64,000 nt of DNA, taken from positions 1 to 64,000 of the IMG/VR virus record IMGVR_UViG_3300022188_000226; one strand, written 5' to 3'. The notes beneath the pieces were generated by a model. It did no database searches, was not told the origin of the DNA, and was given only the letters and a program-made list of their open reading frames with translations. Positions 29,701 through 38,511 of this stretch are shown here, in pieces; positions within the stretch are counted from its first letter, which is position 1; each line of letters opens with the position of its first letter. The position numbers were made by a program, and so were the translations under genes. Origin of the DNA: a virus.

Positions 29701-29732
29701 AGATTTTAGGTAACTGGGATATAGGAGTTTAG
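20706..29732 (+). CDS. Giant adhesin-like virion protein (3008 aa) with LamG and F5/8C modules
   Basis: A single open frame of 3008 codons starting inside the previous gene. Visible modules: an N-terminal carbohydrate-binding-like beta domain (~1-180) closed by a Cys-rich patch; concanavalin-like segments at ~1300-1485 and ~2050-2220; a LamG-like domain at ~1720-1900 ('RFTIDFHIKFNSLP', 'RWYHIMLVRGP'); a clear F5/8C domain at ~2280-2430 ('DKAVNGVTTEGDFSQCWGS', 'YKVQVSTDNETF'); and a C-terminal LamG-like domain at ~2740-2920 ('SGTIEFFIRPDWDWDG', 'THLAFVFSNDG'). There is no signal peptide. Such modules bind glycans or surfaces, so a long adsorption fibre or tail needle is likely. Regions between modules remain unassigned. 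Confidence 0.7.
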   Translation: MSYNLLNHGGKITTANNCVHDSNIGYEVDLSNNGDVDEWLYYDGIHTYGCWNNYLFGTLYDDHVVIGRYDPFRPVEAEDYYFVKIVMKLVLKERVSSRAYPSNGRIMWRTLSDPIWSDNKQYDFELYNDEEWHTYYLNMGEVQWWQGDINDLRIYPILENGIAGDDFYIRTIEILSVNTYKCLNYSCSYFSQYEHNCPGIGERGYCKSKDLDALVREGTRFEFAGDILYTIEEGVNDILYVNINEYGFENIILSPMQNVSGKSLVIALTKEISKLDVGGYAECDVDYTDRGAIIIYAGNYVDDSTVRINDSQLARELQFRDYYGNDVSVKHVGRNPATGFRPLSSFKIKTHQIYGLLDTSTGSDFYFNPFIPSVEGGRRDWLATGLGEPSKDVRGSSTDDSGILSRSYDYVENNNKTIIDFNHPFNASGRITKIYAGVTLDNVGGSFQNRGTFDLKRIVHQMSDAKIMFFRPLKNGNFRVLPMEIPINNRDRDLGNIYSATQEYVELDCDVFINKGDLIGVYNANVYRSKSISGSEIDALYYQVTGKAAGNISVRQPHGNGQSGLLLYARGDFQQNRLVLDIDLGKRVNIKNIYTKGVAVEERLEYNIARCLDVNWSVDLFDEDHTTGYIHITDPLILRYFNHPNIYYGKECLTDGIKTVPDGLAADGFSIIGGNHYNSLSGAMHKKDGGTNVILSGPKYFSVNGDCEWVGVYLHAGKISPFSGRDFSSDPIALTLHFPYQVEKLMHKSRIYFKERFNFRSFAVSHYRGEFYTNGTADDVRYDLLPCRSQSDLPEGVEPTPWQQISLDGLVYSPEFLERWDKLNLYLAQNPSIGHSITESTGVLENNYDSDFAYWDKEGGLQYYETGIIINNKQFEQATRLDWTIIEHEWTPIRTKGYRLYCDFHESTKICEFEIFCFVENIRSSMEGTVNIDYSAYEENWWTGQNFTEIDGIRTFIGDTPQYARITITPITEIKFSDIVLEVSYEDVYMGEKGCQHMVLPVDVQRGKTSISQKIDFKNIYGLPYDLYVDVESNSIVNDGVIFYSILNNEESIDNPVIGPDAYYRKHSDYRIANDNKNVAINCPVYALKNLLDGADAWYSHDREYSWKYWGKITEGNNLNFSNLPNSAITTINVPVFTRSKWWKIGFFDPRIVMTVREVHVFYRDEEIPDVTFYHHKNQNVITGANTDIAPHLQDGIVDGSYYILKGDNYIGFELPEVQEVDRIVLYHDFKNDYENSHDIAGIDVDTSLCIHGEGDHYQTDSIVDESYYEHTIQVVGSGIYTDERYTDIYYDFTQDFSDCVNTVELFDGPDIDTSRWTDLVGASIESGELNITNSGVVGEVTTVPYYYGDFDVTVDLSIDGEFEDNPGWGCCLEARTDDNRYIRVERSYMFLHGQGVFGYVNSLLGTDLMGYAQTDVEVGIQLRLCRTDEGTSAYAIVDGFQHFLGDTTVLGTDAIKFRLLSNLSPLAMSVTVGKFDNFTIDNSDADWGVNPDYSSSFTCTSGLPTSVSGGWGYYYNVGTGNFASGAGYKIPRINEVQAYPMDQDFEFTFKFMFQGESFMDYLDNSSDSYGVSVGLLGYKVQWPSGKRRLKPYFTGVQVVLRRDNIGIATQNTYCQSSSSYTALNTGGCPYYCKFTGNGEGQYVLAVWTDNYDGVDIVATTTLNTTLTWEADKVGVGSGYYKDYYFDRVGRCKGWVADFDFTCHKKSLHQKFGSAIKFSNFPGEHLCVKYENSSLCNITKEGFAFDTKRFTIDFHIKFNSLPTVTGDYVWLIGSWHKDQLLSGIVFPLTPSSWILYLQKVSSGYKLKFKVNCDEYVTSIFDKSWSPDLHRWYHIMLVRGPSSLTNVDYCVMIKDGHGISWHDDTWGDNISWSGTDVTIGKGLDGWLEEIRVSADYEKGGGRVDSLGSYYEYHLKTVPTKRYERYYTISLYDSSDNVYYGKNMDVDVMFDNTYSYHELFSTWSESYYTVFAVDFGQRHYLDIVRSFPVDSSYQFTKTSNILYSNKDTVDPVEAFSLTEEEQELSTGFNGQNHNYPHNFISYDTTKATSYIIDDTFYQMVNPNVGQEYARADFKPYFKGNFDVQIDFDLGADSPSGGGTWQLQLQFEVIDNSNFAVMVERSFRDNSDQYAFWVKDNNSSWAKKSIAYYQHQRGSLRLIRENQIFKAYYKEKNATKWSDLGFWQMRNTFNPETTLKLYTISDAPLYPKIENWWDNFIVNFGEPLYSTYTDTRWAKIKMLNGDGVSRIIKNAGFYPSIYEQNNEIGQYNCIWESLGTAITSYAGDDNLALGVTCSGSSYVGVMTPDKAVNGVTTEGDFSQCWGSEEESTPWITLHLTELEQIYRIRIHHGYEDKNTLNIIFDYKVQVSTDNETFTTIFNIESNTMSIRTHDLIYPVWAKQIRIYVTNYRAINRYVWTGEERGFQFWKGAILREIEVYKYYGFTVINSEDTPVIAIDLKQQFFIEGHSLIGIDAHQNGDGSYSACWSNNSSNFTYCNSDLSDPKKVEFRPWGSTPKYDKWVAIKRNTASKYPETSPDIPDYLKHVIIKGAEDEDGTAPNPFEYPWFWESTVSQLSYDYSMLASNPSGGFGHSLSRSLKIEYPATTEAEHIYFIEGDVFGKDEVCSCRDGFGFHIWIDDINNIDYDFGYIYFGGFDYTTERNSVVHSWNWSTISGTLQNGWNNLNLTFLYADEISYTELSNTYGDDSRRLWTIDWGKIGLVFRGKGNPITMCIDGSYIERNHFEHGCFQDYGLYLHANDIMKIQVGAMDFHSGTIEFFIRPDWDWDGRDAYGEFKYRTLFHLGNVANDMLGAAIGPRGIEVYYGNLLSDLHMFGVTGMNTKVIDTVTHLAFVFSNDGSGIASDNSTIRVYINNYLVAKETKPWKVSDDKHFNFIFGGQGVLVVKSKGYSPVSSAVDGVLSRLRIHNYCKTDFSDSLGNSESLNDRYLDDPSQFVEISKDNVTFHKVGSVELPFFYEEVSNGESIPVWVRFNLPKHLSGVEKRTAKILGNWDIGV

Positions 29733-29733
29733 T

Positions 29734-32700
29734 ATGGAATATAATCTTTTGTCTGGGGCTATATGCACTGTTAATTTAACAGAAGGTAATGTTGATATGC
29801 CTTGGAACTCTTTACGAGATATTGTTGAGTATAAGGGTGTATCCACGTTTGAGCTTAATGAGAATGACACGCTTGTTCTTGATTTTGATCTAGGCAAACG
29901 TATTAATATTGATCGTGTAGAATATGAGTTTGAAACGCCTTACGTAGAATCATTCGCTGTTGCTTCGGGAATAAAGTTTTCCTGCAAAAATGAGTCATTT
30001 GATACTGAATATGTATCGCTTGTTACTTTCATATCTACAGAAGACAATAAATATTGTGCTACAGTTTCAGGTATATGGGCTCCTCGTTATATAAGAGCAG
30101 AACATAATATGTCTGCTACTTATGGCGTAACCACGATTACTGGTTTAGCTTGTGGTTTTCAAGTCGTGAATAATGAGGATGTGGTTAATTTTGGTGAAAC
30201 AGGAGAACTAGACCAAGTTAGTGTAGAGGTTGCTAGAGGCGGTTATACTGATATTAAATCTATACCTATATTTAATAGTGGTGCTAAACTTGCAGATGCT
30301 TTAATTAATATTGAGCCTACTTTTACAGGGCTAGATGATGTTATTTCTGTGTCTAATAGTCCAAATGGTCCGTGGGCATATCCACTAGATTCTGATATAA
30401 ATGTATTTAAATATGATACTTTTAGTTATGGTAAGTATACAACAACTCAATCTCCTTATAGTAATATACAAATTACTTGTTGGGAAGATAGAAATGGGAA
30501 TTCTACTTCTAAATACGAATCTGGTACCTATTTGACACGTATATTTCGTGATGATTCTAATGATGGTATGCGTTTAGTTATAGATAGGATTACACCACAG
30601 GTGGGCAGGATAGCTGTAGATAGAGACGATATAACAGAAACTATAGAAGTACGTTCTACTAATACACCACCCAAAGATTATGCTGTATTCAGAGAATTGT
30701 ACTCTTGGGGCACATCAACTATATATTATGGATATAGAGATAGGTGGTCTTTAACTAATGAACTGAAAAAAGAGTCTAACAATTCGATTTTTACGACTAG
30801 TGGGTATAACACATTAGATCGTTATCAGATAATCCAAGATTCTGATACTGAAAGGTGGGTAGGTTGGGCTACGACGTACGGTACGAGTTATCGAGCTAAA
30901 GCAGAACTAATGTTATTTAATGTATCTGGTAGTATAGAAAAAACTAAAAGACTATGTTACCAGTCCGCTAATGGTGCTTATAAAATAAATGTTTCTTGGC
31001 AAGAAATAAAACTTGATTGTGAGGGGGGTATATGGGTTTACCTTTTTTGTCAGGGGTATTCTTCTAGTTATTGGGTAAATAAGACAGGGTATTATTTAGC
31101 ACATTTTGACAATGATTTAAATGAGACATTCAAATGGTTTAACCAATCAAAGCAAATACAAGATTTGGACGTTGATTATGCATTTTTTAGTGTATGGTAT
31201 ACTAGACCCGAGTTTAACACTATATATAAGTTAGCTGTTAATGGTGCTACTTTAGTGAATTATGTTAATGCTTCCGGAGGAATAACACATGATTTACAGG
31301 GTATAGCCGTATTACCTAATCAACAGGGTATATGGTTTGGTAATGATGGAAGTTTGCATAGATTGTCAGATAGTGGTTTGTTGTTGTCTGAGTTTACTAT
31401 AGAAGGTGTTGCTGGTGGTCATATTAACGGTATAGCTTTGGATGGTGATGGCAGTGAACGATTATGGATACTTGATGGGTCTACATTAGGTTTGTTTTGG
31501 ATTACCGGTAGTAAGAAAGGTACGTATGACTTTCGGGTAACTTTGAATTATCCACTTAAGTTGGAGGCAACTAGGGCTGGTTGTTGGGTATATTGTATTG
31601 ATTTAGAGTTTCCAGGTAAAACGTATATAAAATTTATTTCCAAAGAAAATAGACGAGAAGAATCCTCGTATAGTCCTGTAGGTGCATCGAGACCTGGACC
31701 TTTAGAGCTAACTTATGAGCATTCTACTTATATAGAAAAATTACCTTTAAGTATAGACGAACATTGGTCATGGTTAGAATGGAAAAAGGTCGCTATAGAA
31801 GGATATTTATCCCCAGAAGACCGTTATTACCAAGCTTTAATAACCCTTAGAAGACAAGAACCTGTGGATAAGTATGATTTTGTAACAGATATAGATAAAA
31901 ATTATTTTACAAGAGATCAATTTAATCAAGATGATTCTAAACCAGATGAGTTATTGTGGTCTGATTGGAGAGATAAGGACATAGATGATGGATTAAGTAG
32001 GGTGTATGTAGATACTACTAACAAAGAGCTTATAATGGTGCCTGACTGGAGCGGTACAAAAAATTCGTATATAAAAACCTCTAGTAGGGTTGTTACAGCT
32101 AAAAACAGTAATAATAAAATAGAGGTTAGAGTTAGTTACAGGTTCGGTGAGGGTAATACTGGTTTAGCAACCGGTCGAAATGAATATCTCTATCTTTATG
32201 GGTATGCTATGGATGAAAATAAGGATGGTAATTGTATAGGTGCTCGCTTATATATACCATCAGATCCAAGTACTGTCCAGTGTGAATGTAGTGCAAAGGT
32301 TAGTTCGTATAGTACTGGTGGGTGGTATACTAATTTTTTGGGGTATGGTCAGTATGATTACTATGAAGGAACATTGAGGATATATGCTGATACCTCTGTT
32401 AGTCTTCGTGGTCAAGTGGCGAAGGGTACAAGTACCTCATTTGTTGGAGGTACTAGTTACTACTGGGAGAGTAACGGGACTCGTTGGTATTGGGAAATAG
32501 TTACAAATAAAAACAGTAGTATTGTAGCAATAACAGACTTTTGGATACGTCAAGGAGATAACTATTTTTATATAGAAGGTCCGAAAATTACTTCTATGGA
32601 CACACAGGAGTTAGTCAAGGTTGCGGGAATATACCCTAATTCATACAAGAACGCATACTTGAAAACAAAGGCCCCTAATGACGCTGAACTAAATTCTAAT

Positions 32701-32745
32701 TATGAAACAGACCTTAAAGTTAGATGGAGGACACCTGTTTACTAA
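29734..32745 (+). CDS. Adhesin-like virion protein with F5/8C-like, propeller-like and LamG-like parts
   Basis: A 1003-aa protein one base after the giant gene, with TAGGAG in the upstream coding end. The N-terminus has a discoidin-like run ('DFDLGKRINIDRVEYEFE', 'APRYIRAEHNM'). The phrase 'DLGKRINI' also occurs in the 3008-aa protein as 'DLGKRVNI', showing shared ancestry. Residues ~470-600 repeat NHL/propeller-like strands ('GIAVLPNQQGIWFGND', 'GIALDGDGSERLWILD'). The last ~280 residues look concanavalin-like. Role in surface binding is inferred from domain content. The stop overlaps the next ATG (TAATG). Confidence 0.6.
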   Translation: MEYNLLSGAICTVNLTEGNVDMPWNSLRDIVEYKGVSTFELNENDTLVLDFDLGKRINIDRVEYEFETPYVESFAVASGIKFSCKNESFDTEYVSLVTFISTEDNKYCATVSGIWAPRYIRAEHNMSATYGVTTITGLACGFQVVNNEDVVNFGETGELDQVSVEVARGGYTDIKSIPIFNSGAKLADALINIEPTFTGLDDVISVSNSPNGPWAYPLDSDINVFKYDTFSYGKYTTTQSPYSNIQITCWEDRNGNSTSKYESGTYLTRIFRDDSNDGMRLVIDRITPQVGRIAVDRDDITETIEVRSTNTPPKDYAVFRELYSWGTSTIYYGYRDRWSLTNELKKESNNSIFTTSGYNTLDRYQIIQDSDTERWVGWATTYGTSYRAKAELMLFNVSGSIEKTKRLCYQSANGAYKINVSWQEIKLDCEGGIWVYLFCQGYSSSYWVNKTGYYLAHFDNDLNETFKWFNQSKQIQDLDVDYAFFSVWYTRPEFNTIYKLAVNGATLVNYVNASGGITHDLQGIAVLPNQQGIWFGNDGSLHRLSDSGLLLSEFTIEGVAGGHINGIALDGDGSERLWILDGSTLGLFWITGSKKGTYDFRVTLNYPLKLEATRAGCWVYCIDLEFPGKTYIKFISKENRREESSYSPVGASRPGPLELTYEHSTYIEKLPLSIDEHWSWLEWKKVAIEGYLSPEDRYYQALITLRRQEPVDKYDFVTDIDKNYFTRDQFNQDDSKPDELLWSDWRDKDIDDGLSRVYVDTTNKELIMVPDWSGTKNSYIKTSSRVVTAKNSNNKIEVRVSYRFGEGNTGLATGRNEYLYLYGYAMDENKDGNCIGARLYIPSDPSTVQCECSAKVSSYSTGGWYTNFLGYGQYDYYEGTLRIYADTSVSLRGQVAKGTSTSFVGGTSYYWESNGTRWYWEIVTNKNSSIVAITDFWIRQGDNYFYIEGPKITSMDTQELVKVAGIYPNSYKNAYLKTKAPNDAELNSNYETDLKVRWRTPVY

Positions 32746-34859
32746 TGGCTGATTATGCACAATCTATAAATTCAAATGATTTCTTATATCAACGCAAGGT
32801 ATATTTTACTAATCCTTATGTTGTGTTTAAGGCCTCTTTAGTAGTTAAATTGACGTTGACTAATGACAATTTTAATTTTGATTTATCTCAAGATGATGGT
32901 TCGGATTTTAGACTAGTTGATGGTGTAGCTACTTTAAGAATGTGGAAAGTCCATTGGTCAAAAACAGATAGACATGCTGTGTTGTTTTTTAAGTTACAGA
33001 ATGTAGGTGGCGGTGCTTCTGTATCATATAAAGCTTATTGGGGTAATAAAACTATATCTGCAAATTCAGAGCCAGAAACTCTAGATGTATTGTTTTACGA
33101 AGATTTTAATAATTCTCCACTTGACAGTTCTAAATGGGAAGGTAGTATAGCTAATGGTGTTTCAACATATGGTTATTTGCTAAAGTATGGTAGTAGTTTT
33201 CGGGTTACAACTAAAGGTTCTCCTTTAGAGGGTAAATCAAGTTGGACAATTGAAGCTGGTTTATATTGCGATTGGGATACGGACGGTGCTTGGGCTATTA
33301 GTGATTATGCAATGGTGTTTGAGTTCAGAGGTACAGAAAACGACATGGTTGTAAATGTAATGTCTAATACCAGTATTGAGCATCAAATTATACAACCTGG
33401 TGGGGAAACTTACGAATATAGTGATAAGACTCATGGCGGTTTAGAAGGTAGGTCACAGAATGATGTTTTTATCTCATATTATGAACCAAATGATACACTG
33501 GAGATAAGGTTTTTAAATAGAAAAACTTTTGGTGATGTTTCACATGTTATAAGTAGAAAAGTAGAGGGGGATACAAGACCAACTAAATTAAAAATTGGGG
33601 GTGCCGTGCATATTGAGGCTCCTAAGCCTTCTTATATAGATTGGTTAGTTATAAGAGAAGGTAGTGATACTGGTTTAGGGGAGTTAGATGGGAATGAATT
33701 ATATATACCATATGAGAATGTACCACATCAAACTCAGGATTACAAAAAATATGGGCCTGATATAACAAACGCTATGTGTCACCATGAATCTACTTTTGGA
33801 GGAGATCCTTATTTATTATCAAATAATATACATGATGATGATTTAAATGTGTGGGTAAGCGGTATTGACGCTGTTACAGTATTGGGGGGGATAAGTTTAA
33901 CTATAGATATGATGGGACAATCTAAAACCAGTGTAGTAGATCGTTCGTTCAAACATTATGATTCAGGCCACGAATATTATTATAATGCTTCGAAGTTGTC
34001 TGATTTAAATTTGGATAGATTGGGTAGAGATTTCTGGCATTGTAAAGCTACTAGTGGTTGGGCAGCTATAAGATTTCCAGAATCAAGAACTATAGGGTCT
34101 TTTAAAATTAAATTTAATGAAGCTGGAGGGACAGGCCCAAAGAATTATATATTTTTAGGTAGTAATTTTTACCCTGGAACTTATATGGAGCTTTCCAAGG
34201 AGCTTGATAGTGGTACGTTTAATAATACATTAGAATGGCAGTCTAGAAAGATAAAAGTCCCAACTCGATTCAAGTATTATATACTTGATATTAAAGACAC
34301 TTATGGTAATGGAGATATAAGGCTTCAGGAATGGCGTATGTCAGATGCTATTGGTAATGATACATTGGTTTATCCTGTACAATTAAGGCTACACCCAGGT
34401 ACATATGGGAGTTATATGGATAATTTTCCTAAGGAAATTATGTTTGAAGGATCCTTAGATGGGGTTAACTGGGTAACTCTTATACCGTGGGTATACACGT
34501 ATACACCTTATGTTGAGCATTATAAGGGTTATGAACACTGGCAAAGGTATTCTTTTGTAAACATACAAGGATTCTGGTTATTTCGTCTTAGATGCCAAGG
34601 TAATTGGGGGGCTTCTAATGGGAGGATTATTATAGGTGGGTGGTCCATTCATGAGTTAGCTGAAGAAGCTTATACTTATAGGATTTTAGGCGGAACTTCT
34701 AATAAAATACAACAGATATGGGCACAAGAGGGTACTGTTTTTGGTGATTCACATAAGATGTTTTATGTGGCTAATGAAAAAATAAATACAATAATTGAAG
34801 GGGCTACACTTAGTACTAAAGATTTACCAGACTATTACGAGGATTTTAATGTGGTATAG
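32745..34859 (+). CDS. Virion protein with DUF2341-like, concanavalin-like and F5/8C-like domains
   Basis: I chose ATG 32745, overlapping the previous stop as TAATG; an ATG at 32724 would need a 22-base overlap and lacks a ribosome site. The 704-aa product begins with a DUF2341-like domain ('YQRKVYFTNPYVVFKASLVV', 'DGSDFRLVDG', 'VSYKAYWGNKT'). A concanavalin-like module follows ('FYEDFNNSPLDSSKWEG'), then a discoidin-like module around residues 420-540 ('RFPESRTIGSFKIKFNEAGG', 'YYILDIKDTYGNG'). The C-terminal part has another F5/8C-like strand set ('EIMFEGSLDGVNWVTLIPW'). This is a typical surface-binding architecture, so part of the adsorption apparatus by inference. Confidence 0.6.
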   Translation: MADYAQSINSNDFLYQRKVYFTNPYVVFKASLVVKLTLTNDNFNFDLSQDDGSDFRLVDGVATLRMWKVHWSKTDRHAVLFFKLQNVGGGASVSYKAYWGNKTISANSEPETLDVLFYEDFNNSPLDSSKWEGSIANGVSTYGYLLKYGSSFRVTTKGSPLEGKSSWTIEAGLYCDWDTDGAWAISDYAMVFEFRGTENDMVVNVMSNTSIEHQIIQPGGETYEYSDKTHGGLEGRSQNDVFISYYEPNDTLEIRFLNRKTFGDVSHVISRKVEGDTRPTKLKIGGAVHIEAPKPSYIDWLVIREGSDTGLGELDGNELYIPYENVPHQTQDYKKYGPDITNAMCHHESTFGGDPYLLSNNIHDDDLNVWVSGIDAVTVLGGISLTIDMMGQSKTSVVDRSFKHYDSGHEYYYNASKLSDLNLDRLGRDFWHCKATSGWAAIRFPESRTIGSFKIKFNEAGGTGPKNYIFLGSNFYPGTYMELSKELDSGTFNNTLEWQSRKIKVPTRFKYYILDIKDTYGNGDIRLQEWRMSDAIGNDTLVYPVQLRLHPGTYGSYMDNFPKEIMFEGSLDGVNWVTLIPWVYTYTPYVEHYKGYEHWQRYSFVNIQGFWLFRLRCQGNWGASNGRIIIGGWSIHELAEEAYTYRILGGTSNKIQQIWAQEGTVFGDSHKMFYVANEKINTIIEGATLSTKDLPDYYEDFNVV

Positions 34860-34871
34860 GGGAAGTATAAT

Positions 34872-37800
34872 ATGGCAGTTTCAAGTTGGGTAGAGTCGGT
34901 TGAATTTGTAGATACAACTATTGCAGGGACATCTACGTCAAGAAGCATTAATTTAACAAAAGGGCAGAACTACGAAAACTGTATACCATTTTTCACAATT
35001 TATGGTAGTCAGGATTATTGGGACTGCAAGCTTACTGATGTTTATTTTTCTGGTACTACTGAATCTGGTATAATAAACTTTAGACGTTGGGATATTCGAA
35101 ATGCTAACGTGGTTAATGTGAAATGTTATATTGTAGAGTTTAATCCAGAACAAGTTAGGGTGCAACAAGGTTCGTTTAATATATCTTCATCAACAACACA
35201 TACGGTAACTTTGGGTACTACACTTAGTGGTACTGATAGAGCAGCAATGACTTTTGGTTGGAGGGCTAACGATGGTCAACAATATCCACAAAGGGTTTTT
35301 GTTCGTGGCCGTGTTACTGGTACCAGCTCCATAGATTTTTATAGAAATAGTTCTTCAAGCAGTTGTGATGGTCATTGGTTTTTATTTGAAGATTTGGGGG
35401 ATAATTTTAGAGTTATTCATAAATCAGGCTCATTCTCTGGTTCTGGTCAAACTACAACTATAGATGGCGGTAGAACTATAGACCTTTTTAGATCATTTTT
35501 ATTAGGTTCTTATGCTTCAAGTAGCACTAATGCTGGTTATGCAGATCGCTGGGCTACAAGGCAGTTTTTTTATTCAGATGGGTCAATGAGGTGGGATAAA
35601 ACTAGTTCTAGCTATAATACTATTTATTGGGCCAGTCAAATATTCGAGTTTGTGGATAAAACTAAGGTGTACGTACCGTTTGACCACTATCGTGATGGTT
35701 GGACTTCACCTGCTATAATAAATAGGAATGTTGGTGGCACTTCTACTAGAGTACCATGGAAAGTCAATCTTGATACTAGTTCGGTGGTTGTTGGTTGTAT
35801 GCAAGGAATAACAAGAGGAATAACTACAAATGATACTGGCCAGATAAATGAACTCATGACTGGAGCCTGGTTGACTGCTAGTGGTACTATAACTAAAGCT
35901 AAAACAACAGGAAGTTACACTACTTACCCAAGCTACATAGTAGCAGTGGATTGGGCTGGTATAGATATAGATATTGGTACAGCTGATCCTGTGGATATTA
36001 TACCTGAAGGTAATGAGCCCAATCAATCTTTTGTAAGGACAGTTGAGAATTTTAGATTTACTCTTGAAGACCATGTGGGTGCTAGAGTTTTATCTAAAGG
36101 ACAGAATTGGAGAAATTGTGTTCCTTTTGTGTCTTGTAGAGGTACGTCTGGTGACCATGTCAGAGAACACATGGCTAAGGTAAAAATCTTAGAACCAGGT
36201 ATAGTATACTTTAAAAGGGGAGATCTTACAGGGCAGAATTATATTGATGTAAGTATTGTTGAATTTTGGCCTGATCAGGTAAAGGTTCAACATATAGATA
36301 GATATACACAGCTTACTCAGACAATTAACCAGCCTATAGAAGAGGTATCTTCTTTAGATAGGTGTTTTATAAGATCTACTATTTTTAATCCACATAATGT
36401 CCAATATGGTAGGGAGGGGTTTGCAAGAGTAAGGTTTACTTCAACATCAAATGTTGAAATATACAGAGGTGGTTCTGGATATGAAGTAGATGTATCATTT
36501 TTTGTTATAGAGGATTTAGGAGATAATTTTAGAACTGCTCACACTACTCCAAGTTCTTTTTCTGGTCAGACATATAAATGGTATAATATGAGCCGTCTTT
36601 GGATGTACCATAATTCATTTTTGAATGCCAGTTATACGACTAGTGCTTCTAGTGGTTATCCATCAGCAAATTTTATAAGATCTTACAAGAAGTATGAATT
36701 TTTTCCAGCATACTCTGATAAGAGTAGTACTTCTTCTTACACTATATACCCTACGTATACAGTTGTTGTTTTTTTGGATAATCGTAGACATTGTGCACAA
36801 TACACCCCTACCATGTCAACAAACAATCCACAGTTATATTATTATTCTTCATCTTTTATAGGGCATGAACACGCTATTTCTTTATTTCATACTACTAATA
36901 ATAGTACTGGTAGGTGTAACACTAGTGATGTTGCTGGAGTATCAGAAGCGTTCTTTACAGCTAGAATAACAGATTATGAGACTAGAGAGATAGAAATAAC
37001 AAAACAAGGTACTAGTTATACTAGTTATGGTACTTTTTCTTTTATAGATTGGATAGGGGCACATTATCAAGATGAGATTAACATTCTTCCAAGTGTGCCT
37101 ACAAGATCTAAACCATTAGTATCTATAGAGCGTTATTATAGTGATTCTACTGATGCTCACCACGTGGTTTGTTTAACAAAAGGCCAAGATATTAGTCAAT
37201 GCGTACCATTTGTTGTGAACGCAGCTGGTCGTACAGATAATGAGTTTCCAGGTTTATTTAAAGCTGTTTATAGGTTTGACAACTCAGATATGTTTATAAT
37301 TCGTTTTGGTTACAGTCAGCAAATTAATAGAGATTTAACAATGTGGATACTAGAATTTGATCCAAGTGTTAAAGTACAATATGGTTTTGTAGATATGACT
37401 GGAACTTCTAAACAGGTTACAATTGAGGAAGTAAATATGGATAGGACTTTCTTACATTTTTATGGTTATGGGTGTTCTGGCGAAGATTACCCAAGGTCCC
37501 ATCTTATTTGTGGCAGAATTAAAGACTCTACGACATTAGAGTTTTATAGATACTATTCTTCTGAGTCTTCAGGTATTTCTTGGTATGTTGTAGAGTGTGC
37601 TGATCAAGGTGAAGATAGTTATTGGAGAGTTCAGAGTGACTATAGAACAAGTCTTGGAGGTTCTAGTAGTGTATATTCCTATTTAAGTAAATTACCATAT
37701 GTGGATAGAACCATGTTCTTGGCTTCTTATACTTCTACTGCACCTGGTGTAGGCCCGAGTTATAATTTTTATAGAGGCTATAACAGACAAGATGAAGTTA

Positions 37801-38498
37801 TACAATTTAACAAGCATAACAGTTCTAGTTACGATATGCAAAATTTAGCAGTACAGGCTATAGAATTTAGTAAAGATATGGCGGTTAAAGGGTTTAAGGT
37901 GGTGTCTGACTTCTTTTATATGAGCACAACTAACCCTGTAACATTCGAGCTTAAACAGTTTGAGAGCGAAAAGTTTCAGATATATAGGTCTATAGCTATG
38001 AACATGAATTCACAAAACATGACTCGTTGTGACACCATAGACGAGAATGGTATTAGGGAAAGTTTTCACCACTATGAATTTATAGATGATGGTGATGGGT
38101 ACTCTGACAGCATACAGGCTACTAAGAGTCACTCTTCTTATACACAGGCTAACTATATTTATGCTATTCAGTTTCCTGAATTTAATAAATATTATTTTGA
38201 AGGTTACACATCAGAACGAGGTGTTCATGTACCTAGAATAGTACGTGCATATAGGGCTGATACACATAAACTAGTTGATACGATAATGTCGGTTAGTGGT
38301 ACAGGTTACTTCTGGGTGGAAACTCCTTACGAAGGGGAACATTACATAATATGTGAGGATGACGAAGCTGGTTTTGATTATAATGATTTAATTTATAGTA
38401 GAGTTTATCCTACAGTTATATCAGGAAGTTTTGCTTATTTAGAAGGAGACGTAACTACTTCAGGTTTGTCTATAGGTGTACCGTTAGGACTTCAATAG
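34872..38498 (+). CDS. Virion protein of three ~370-aa tandem repeats plus a shared C-terminal module
   Basis: A 1208-aa protein with AGGGGAAGT before ATG. Three long repeats begin near residues 25, 406 and 764, each opening with 'L(T/S)KGQ(N/D)...(N/Q)C(I/V)PF' and continuing through a 'V(K/R)VQ' strand, a 'DRxxx' turn and a 'FxxxEDLGDNFR'-type strand. The spacing points to ancestral triplication. The last ~90 residues ('YYFEGYTSERGVHV', 'GYFWVETPYEGEHYIICEDD') recur at the end of the 778-aa protein at 43541-45877, so both probably end in the same docking or capping domain. Receptor-binding or fibre role is inferred. Confidence 0.6.
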   Translation: MAVSSWVESVEFVDTTIAGTSTSRSINLTKGQNYENCIPFFTIYGSQDYWDCKLTDVYFSGTTESGIINFRRWDIRNANVVNVKCYIVEFNPEQVRVQQGSFNISSSTTHTVTLGTTLSGTDRAAMTFGWRANDGQQYPQRVFVRGRVTGTSSIDFYRNSSSSSCDGHWFLFEDLGDNFRVIHKSGSFSGSGQTTTIDGGRTIDLFRSFLLGSYASSSTNAGYADRWATRQFFYSDGSMRWDKTSSSYNTIYWASQIFEFVDKTKVYVPFDHYRDGWTSPAIINRNVGGTSTRVPWKVNLDTSSVVVGCMQGITRGITTNDTGQINELMTGAWLTASGTITKAKTTGSYTTYPSYIVAVDWAGIDIDIGTADPVDIIPEGNEPNQSFVRTVENFRFTLEDHVGARVLSKGQNWRNCVPFVSCRGTSGDHVREHMAKVKILEPGIVYFKRGDLTGQNYIDVSIVEFWPDQVKVQHIDRYTQLTQTINQPIEEVSSLDRCFIRSTIFNPHNVQYGREGFARVRFTSTSNVEIYRGGSGYEVDVSFFVIEDLGDNFRTAHTTPSSFSGQTYKWYNMSRLWMYHNSFLNASYTTSASSGYPSANFIRSYKKYEFFPAYSDKSSTSSYTIYPTYTVVVFLDNRRHCAQYTPTMSTNNPQLYYYSSSFIGHEHAISLFHTTNNSTGRCNTSDVAGVSEAFFTARITDYETREIEITKQGTSYTSYGTFSFIDWIGAHYQDEINILPSVPTRSKPLVSIERYYSDSTDAHHVVCLTKGQDISQCVPFVVNAAGRTDNEFPGLFKAVYRFDNSDMFIIRFGYSQQINRDLTMWILEFDPSVKVQYGFVDMTGTSKQVTIEEVNMDRTFLHFYGYGCSGEDYPRSHLICGRIKDSTTLEFYRYYSSESSGISWYVVECADQGEDSYWRVQSDYRTSLGGSSSVYSYLSKLPYVDRTMFLASYTSTAPGVGPSYNFYRGYNRQDEVIQFNKHNSSSYDMQNLAVQAIEFSKDMAVKGFKVVSDFFYMSTTNPVTFELKQFESEKFQIYRSIAMNMNSQNMTRCDTIDENGIRESFHHYEFIDDGDGYSDSIQATKSHSSYTQANYIYAIQFPEFNKYYFEGYTSERGVHVPRIVRAYRADTHKLVDTIMSVSGTGYFWVETPYEGEHYIICEDDEAGFDYNDLIYSRVYPTVISGSFAYLEGDVTTSGLSIGVPLGLQ

Positions 38499-38511
38499 AG
38501 GGGAATAATAA